This document shows, piece by piece, positions 15,825-19,867 of a DNA stretch of 19,867 bases (its first letter is position 1; each line of letters starts with the position of its first letter). Location: positions 1 to 19,867 of the forward strand of contig JAHHQZ010000033.1 in the NCBI GenBank assembly GCA_020026075.1. The letters are read 5' to 3'. Source of the stretch: Actinobacillus sp. (GTDB lineage Bacteria; Pseudomonadota; Gammaproteobacteria; Enterobacterales; Pasteurellaceae). A program made the translations under genes and the position numbers. Under the pieces are notes generated by a model. The model ran no database searches and had not been told where the DNA came from. It worked only from the letters and a program-made list of their open reading frames with translations.

Positions 15825-16357
15825 TGCAATTACGTCAGTGGATTTATGCGCTGTTCGCCGTGCTATGTTTAGGAATGGCAACGCAGGCGAACGCCGTGAT
15901 TGATGCCTTGAATTTTCAATCACCGCAACAGGAAGACAGCTATCATCATTTGACCCAGTCGCTACGCTGTCCGCAATGTCAAAATAACAGCATTGCGGAT
16001 TCCAACGCCATCGTGGCACAGGATATGCGTAAAAAAGTGTTCACAATGTTGCAAGAAGGCAAAACGGATCAGCAAATTGTGGATTATATGGTGGCGCGCT
16101 ACGGCAATTTCGTCACTTACGATCCGCCAATGGAATTAAGCACCATTATTTTGTGGTTAATTCCGGCCTTGCTGGTATTGTTTGCAGGCCTGTGGTTGTG
16201 GCGACCAAAAGGCTTGTTTGAACGCAATCGTGCGGTAATGGAAGAAGATTTGCAAAATACGCCAAAGGCGGATTTCCCAGAAACCTTTAGCCCTGCCGAA
16301 GAGGCTCGACTAGCGGAATTATTAGGCGAAGAAAAGAAAAATAACGATAAAAAATAA
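15824..16357 (+). CDS. ccmH: Cytochrome c maturation protein CcmH (NrfF-like)
   Basis: Periplasmic thioredox protein that presents or reduces apocytochrome cysteines during heme attachment. The 177-residue protein has a signal peptide ending near ANA|VI (residue 24), the family motif LRCPQCQ with Cys49 and Cys52, a conserved helix bundle, and one C-terminal membrane helix (about 105-125). The ATG at 15824 overlaps the ccmG stop; an in-frame ATG further upstream at 15767 would lie inside ccmG and spoil the signal peptide. This corresponds only to the N-terminal half of the fused E. coli CcmH; the other half is the next gene. Confidence 0.95.
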   Translation: MQLRQWIYALFAVLCLGMATQANAVIDALNFQSPQQEDSYHHLTQSLRCPQCQNNSIADSNAIVAQDMRKKVFTMLQEGKTDQQIVDYMVARYGNFVTYDPPMELSTIILWLIPALLVLFAGLWLWRPKGLFERNRAVMEEDLQNTPKADFPETFSPAEEARLAELLGEEKKNNDKK

Positions 16358-16368
16358 AGGAAAACATT

Positions 16369-17334
16369 ATGATAACATTTTGGCTATGGGTCGTTGTGGT
16401 AACGCTCGTTGCAAGCTTAATTGCCTTTTACCCCCTTTGGTTTGGCAAAAAGCATACGAAAACCACCAGTAACATTCAGCGTGATGACTTAAACAAAGCC
16501 TTTTATTTAAGTCGTTTGCATGAACTCAAAGCGGAAGAAGATCAAGGCATTTTAGATGATCCAGCACAATCGCAACGTGAATTACAGCAAAATTTATTGC
16601 AGGATATTCCAGAAAATGAGCAACGTACAGTTATTGAAGTAGAAGATAAAGCACAGAGCAAGATCTGGGCGATGGTTGGCTTTTTACTGTTGCTCATTGC
16701 CGCTGGTTTGGCATATATGGACGTTGGTTCATGGCAAAAGCAGGCAGCTTTGGAAAACGCCAGCACACAATTGCCACATTTTTATGAACGCCTAAAAGAA
16801 GAGGACAAAGCGCCTCTTTCCAAAGAGGAATTAGAGGCCTTCACGTTGGCGTTACGTGTGGATTTACAACATAATCCACAGCAGGCGATGAACTGGTGGC
16901 GCTTGGGCGAGCTTGCGGTGCGTGAATCCAAAGTGCACTTGGCGTTGCAAAGTTACGCGCGAGCTTACGAGTTAAAACCGAAAAACAACGTGTTCGCCCT
17001 ATCTTATGCACGCATTTTGATGTTCTCGGATAACAATATGGATAAAGCACAAGGACAAGAAATTGTGCGTCAAGTTCTGCGCCGTGACCACACCAACTTG
17101 CGAGCGTTGGGCTTGCTGGCGTTCCAATATTTTGCGGATAAAGATTATCGAATGGCAGCCGCAACGTGGGCGATGATGTTACGCATTTTGCCGCCGAATG
17201 ATCCAATGACCGCCGTGGTGCAACGCAGTTTTGTGACCGCACAAGATCTGCTCAAAGCACAAGAGGCAGGCGACAAAGCGGACAAAGCCAAAGAAGCAGC
17301 GGCTCAAAACGCTAACAAAGCAGAGAAACCATAA
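16369..17334 (+). CDS. ccmI: Cytochrome c biogenesis TPR protein CcmI (NrfG-like)
   Basis: Membrane-anchored TPR protein that binds the C-terminus of apocytochrome c and delivers it to CcmF/CcmH. The 321-residue protein has an N-terminal membrane helix (about 3-24), a coiled cytoplasmic segment with the typical LHELKAEEDQGILDD signature, a second membrane helix (about 100-116), and periplasmic TPR repeats from about 165 (NWWRLGELAVRESKVHLALQ and following). It ends in an Ala/Lys-rich low-complexity tail. AAGGA precedes the ATG. It is the last gene of the ccm operon and is followed by a hairpin. Confidence 0.92.
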   Translation: MITFWLWVVVVTLVASLIAFYPLWFGKKHTKTTSNIQRDDLNKAFYLSRLHELKAEEDQGILDDPAQSQRELQQNLLQDIPENEQRTVIEVEDKAQSKIWAMVGFLLLLIAAGLAYMDVGSWQKQAALENASTQLPHFYERLKEEDKAPLSKEELEAFTLALRVDLQHNPQQAMNWWRLGELAVRESKVHLALQSYARAYELKPKNNVFALSYARILMFSDNNMDKAQGQEIVRQVLRRDHTNLRALGLLAFQYFADKDYRMAAATWAMMLRILPPNDPMTAVVQRSFVTAQDLLKAQEAGDKADKAKEAAAQNANKAEKP

Positions 17335-17340
17335 TGAGCG

Positions 17341-17370
17341 AGGTCGGAATTTTTGCAAAAATTCCGGCCT
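17341..17370 (+). terminator. Terminator-like hairpin after the ccm operon; dispersed repeat family member
   Basis: A nearly perfect 30-base inverted repeat. AGGTCGGAATTTTT pairs with AAAAATTCCGGCCT around a GC centre, with one T-G wobble. It starts seven bases after the ccmI stop and is followed by TGCCTTTT. It probably separates ccm from tkt. Confidence 0.75.
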
Positions 17371-17454
17371 TGCCTTTTACATCGATTAAGCAATTTATTG
17401 TGAAAAGGTGTAAAATTCTCCCAATTTTCTTTCATTCTCAGTAAGGAGAAACTT

Positions 17455-19452
17455 ATGACAACTCGTAAAGATTTAGCGAATGCAATTCGTTTTTTAAGTA
17501 TCGATGCCGTACAAAAAGCCAAATCTGGTCACCCTGGCGCACCGATGGGAATGGCGGACATCGCTGAAGTATTATGGCGTGACTTCCTACATCACAGCCC
17601 AACCAACCCGAAATGGCCAAACCGCGACCGTTTCATTTTATCTAACGGTCACGGCTCAATGTTAATTTACAGCTTGTTACATTTATCAGGCTACGATCTT
17701 TCCATTGACGATTTAAAACAATTCCGTCAATTACATTCCAAAACCCCAGGCCACCCTGAATACGGCTACACCGCTGGCGTAGAAACTACCACAGGGCCAC
17801 TCGGTCAAGGCATCACTAACGCTGTAGGTATGGCACTTGCTGAAAAAACCTTAGCAGCACAGTTTAACCGTCAAAACCACGACATCGTAGATCACTACAC
17901 CTATGCATTCTTAGGCGATGGCTGTTTAATGGAAGGGATTTCTCACGAAGCTTGCTCACTCGCTGGCACTTGGGGCTTAGGCAAATTGATCGCATTCTAT
18001 GACGACAACAACATTTCTATTGATGGCGAAGTAGAAGGCTGGTTCACCGACAATACCCAAGAACGTTTTGAAGCCTACGGCTGGCAAGTGATTGCAGGGG
18101 TTGATGGTCATAACGCCGATCAAATCAAAGCTGCCATTGAACAAGCGCAAGCAGAAAAAGATCGCCCAACATTAATTATTTGTAAAACCATCATCGGCTA
18201 CGGCTCTCCAAATAAATCAGGCTCACACGACTGTCACGGCGCACCATTAGGCGATGAAGAAATCGCACTTACTCGCCAAAACTTAAACTGGCCGTACGCA
18301 GCGTTTGAAATTCCAAAAGAAATTTACGCAGAATGGGATGCAAAAGCGAAAGGTGCAGTATTTGAAAAAACGTGGGATGAAAAATTTGCAGACTATGAAA
18401 AAGCTTACCCAGAATTAGCCGCTGAATTTAAACGCCGTATCGCAGGCGAATTACCAGCAGAATGGGCAGCGGAAAGTGCCGCATTTGTCAAACATTTACA
18501 AGACAACCCAGCAAGCATTGCGAGCCGTAAAGCCTCACAAAATGCCATCGAAGCCTACGCCAAATTATTACCAGAATTTTTAGGCGGCAGTGCCGACTTA
18601 GCAAGCTCCAACTTGACCCTTTGGTCTGGCTCAAAACCTGTGCGTGCCACCGTAAACCAAGACGGTAATTACTTAAACTACGGCGTACGTGAATTTGGTA
18701 TGTCCGCTATTATGAACGGTATTGCGTTACACGGCGGATTCTTACCATACGGTGCGACCTTCTTAATGTTCTTTGAATACGCTCACAACGCTGTGCGTAT
18801 GGCAGCCTTAATGAAACAGCGTGTGTTGTTCGTGTACACTCACGACTCTATCGGTTTAGGTGAAGACGGTCCAACGCACCAACCTGTGGAACAAACCACT
18901 GCATTGCGTTTAATTCCAAATCTACAAACTTGGCGTCCTTGCGACCAAGTGGAATCCGCTGTTGCGTGGAAAGCGGCCGTTGAACGTAAAGATGGTCCAA
19001 GTGCGATGATTTTCAGCCGTCAAAACTTAACCCAAATGCCACGTACAGATGAACAATTAGCCAATATCGCTCGTGGTGCGTACATTTTAGAAGATGACGC
19101 TGGCACACCTGACTTAATCTTCATCGCCACTGGCTCAGAAGTGGAATTAGCCACAAAAGCTGCGGCAGAATTACGCAAAGAAGGCAAAAAAGTGCGTGTG
19201 GTTTCAATGCCATCAACTAACGTATTTGACGCACAAGATGCCGCTTACCGTGAATCCGTGTTACCAAGTGTGGTAACCAAACGTGTGGCTATCGAAGCGG
19301 GTATTGCAGACTTCTGGTATAAGTATGTTGGCTTTGAAGGTCGTATCGTGGGAATGGATCGCTTTGGTGAGTCCGCACCTGCTGGCGACTTATTCAAACT
19401 CTTTGGTTTCACTGTGGAAAACGTAGTGAACACTGCAAAAGAAATTCTTTAA
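17455..19452 (+). CDS. tkt: Transketolase
   Basis: Thiamine-diphosphate enzyme that transfers two-carbon ketol units in the non-oxidative pentose phosphate pathway, working with transaldolase at the other end of the window. The 665-residue protein is of standard length. Catalytic and cofactor residues match E. coli numbering: His26, His66, His100, Asp155 in the GDG cofactor motif, Glu160, Asn185 and His261 (in GSHDCHGAPLG). Glu412 (in GVREFGMSA) is the cofactor-activating glutamate, and GLGEDGPTHQP follows. TAAGGAG lies seven bases before the ATG; a TAAAAT at 17411-17416 may be the -10. Codon choice looks like that of a highly expressed gene. A strong terminator follows. Confidence 0.98.
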   Translation: MTTRKDLANAIRFLSIDAVQKAKSGHPGAPMGMADIAEVLWRDFLHHSPTNPKWPNRDRFILSNGHGSMLIYSLLHLSGYDLSIDDLKQFRQLHSKTPGHPEYGYTAGVETTTGPLGQGITNAVGMALAEKTLAAQFNRQNHDIVDHYTYAFLGDGCLMEGISHEACSLAGTWGLGKLIAFYDDNNISIDGEVEGWFTDNTQERFEAYGWQVIAGVDGHNADQIKAAIEQAQAEKDRPTLIICKTIIGYGSPNKSGSHDCHGAPLGDEEIALTRQNLNWPYAAFEIPKEIYAEWDAKAKGAVFEKTWDEKFADYEKAYPELAAEFKRRIAGELPAEWAAESAAFVKHLQDNPASIASRKASQNAIEAYAKLLPEFLGGSADLASSNLTLWSGSKPVRATVNQDGNYLNYGVREFGMSAIMNGIALHGGFLPYGATFLMFFEYAHNAVRMAALMKQRVLFVYTHDSIGLGEDGPTHQPVEQTTALRLIPNLQTWRPCDQVESAVAWKAAVERKDGPSAMIFSRQNLTQMPRTDEQLANIARGAYILEDDAGTPDLIFIATGSEVELATKAAAELRKEGKKVRVVSMPSTNVFDAQDAAYRESVLPSVVTKRVAIEAGIADFWYKYVGFEGRIVGMDRFGESAPAGDLFKLFGFTVENVVNTAKEIL

Positions 19453-19465
19453 TTTCCGTTAATCC

Positions 19466-19500
19466 ATCGCCATAGGGTAACCTATGGCGATAAAATTTTT
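19466..19500 (+). terminator. Rho-independent terminator of tkt
   Basis: A perfect 11-bp stem, ATCGCCATAGG (19466-19476) and CCTATGGCGAT (19481-19491), with a GTAA loop, followed by AAAA and a T run. It begins 13 bases after the tkt stop and ends about 17 bases before the chorismate mutase start. Confidence 0.9.
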
Positions 19501-19516
19501 TCAAAAATTCCAGCCT
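19498..19516. repeat. Half-site of the dispersed AATTCCRGC repeat family
   Basis: TTTTTCAAAAATTCCAGCC sits directly before the chorismate mutase ATG. It is the right half of the hairpins at 3577 and 17341, with no matching left arm of its own. Confidence 0.45.
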
Positions 19517-19517
19517 A

Positions 19518-19802
19518 ATGCTTAACGAACTTCGTCAACAAATTAACCATATCGACAGCCAACTACTTTCGCTTTTAAATGAACGTTTGCAAATGGTTGA
19601 AAAAATTGCACAGTACAAAACAAAAAATGCACTGCCTATTTTGGATCCTCAAAGAGAAATGGCGGTTATCCACAAGCTACAACAGCAGGCACAAAAGGCA
19701 GATTATTTATTATCCGCTGCCGATATTGCACAAATTTATCAACATATTTTTGCCTTATCTCGCCAATGGCAGCAGGCAAAAATAGCAGAAAAAGAAACAT
19801 AA
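19518..19802 (+). CDS. Stand-alone AroQ-class chorismate mutase
   Basis: Rearranges chorismate to prephenate, the branch point to phenylalanine and tyrosine. The 94-residue protein is an all-helical AroQ domain with no prephenate dehydratase or dehydrogenase attached. Every active-site residue of the E. coli PheA mutase domain except one is found with a constant offset of five: Arg6, Arg23, Lys34, Asp43, Arg46, Glu47 and Gln83. The position of E. coli Ser84 is Ala79 here. There is no signal peptide, so it is cytoplasmic. The ATG has no visible ribosome site and lies just after the tkt terminator; an in-frame stop at 19491 rules out a much longer form. Its stop is 12 bases from the IS end at the right edge. 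Confidence 0.9.
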   Translation: MLNELRQQINHIDSQLLSLLNERLQMVEKIAQYKTKNALPILDPQREMAVIHKLQQQAQKADYLLSAADIAQIYQHIFALSRQWQQAKIAEKET

Positions 19803-19814
19803 AAAATCCCACAA

Positions 19815-19867
19815 TGATCTGCACCCCAAAAGTTGGACTAACCAGTCAACTAATTAAGGTGCAGATT
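19815..19867 (+). mobile_element. Terminal end of an IS3-like insertion sequence (right edge, body outside the window)
   Basis: A 53-bp sequence identical to the reverse complement of 2-54. It opens TGATCTGCACCCC and runs out of the window, so the element body lies to the right. Because both edges carry the same IS end facing outward, the two copies are in opposite orientation. The family assignment rests only on the TG start and the CCCCAAAAGTTGGAC stretch, since no transposase is in view. Confidence 0.6.

Noticed and set aside
16841..17242. A 133-codon minus-strand frame inside ccmI
   Set aside because: It is opposite the TPR region of a well-supported gene and has no recognisable motif or start site.
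1..19867. A composite transposon carrying cargo between the two IS ends
   Set aside because: The contents are core housekeeping genes with no resistance, toxin or catabolic cargo, and mostly uniform style; a chromosomal segment between IS copies fits better.

Overview
The window reads as a chromosomal segment of a gammaproteobacterium, most likely a member of the Pasteurellaceae. The basis is the close resemblance of the proteins to Haemophilus/Pasteurella versions: a RaiA/YfiA hibernation factor, a CcmH and CcmI encoded by separate genes, a tandem glycine riboswitch in front of an alanine/glycine symporter, and a HemR-like heme receptor. I cannot assign genus or species. No rRNA, tRNA, CRISPR or phage genes were seen. 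Both extremities carry the same 53-bp sequence in inverted orientation (2-54 and 19815-19867). It looks like one end of an IS3-family insertion sequence, so the window probably is, or resembles, an assembly contig broken at two IS copies whose bodies lie outside it.

Layout. Minus strand, 93-3069: transaldolase (tal), a ribosome hibernation factor (raiA), and an AGCS-type Na+/alanine-glycine symporter. The symporter is preceded on its own strand by a two-aptamer glycine riboswitch (about 3160-3352) with a hairpin before the start codon. Plus strand from 3693: a TonB-dependent heme-receptor-like gene split into two frames at a run of six G (4353-4358). It is followed by a terminator and a tight cluster def-fmt-rsmB-trkA (6067-10273), covering protein N-terminal maturation and initiation, 16S rRNA methylation and potassium uptake. 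The complete System I cytochrome c maturation operon ccmABCDEFGHI fills 10443-17334. The plus strand ends with transketolase (tkt, 17455-19452) and a free-standing AroQ-class chorismate mutase (19518-19802).

How the genes work together. The nine Ccm proteins form one pathway. CcmABCD load heme onto the periplasmic chaperone CcmE; CcmG and CcmH reduce the apocytochrome CxxCH thiols; CcmF with CcmH and CcmI performs ligation. Transaldolase and transketolase at opposite ends are the two enzymes of the non-oxidative pentose phosphate pathway. Def and Fmt act at opposite ends of the formyl-methionine cycle, and the def-fmt-rsmB-trkA order is a familiar gammaproteobacterial cluster.

The most unusual features are three. 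First, a family of intergenic hairpins recurs at least six times with a core close to GGCCGGAATTTTT, with related half-sites inside coding regions, while the canonical Pasteurellaceae DNA uptake sequences are nearly absent. Second, the heme receptor is broken at a homopolymer, which may mean phase variation, decay or a base-calling error. Third, a structured leader of unknown role (about 3361-3535) lies upstream of the glycine riboswitch. The remainder is ordinary core genome.
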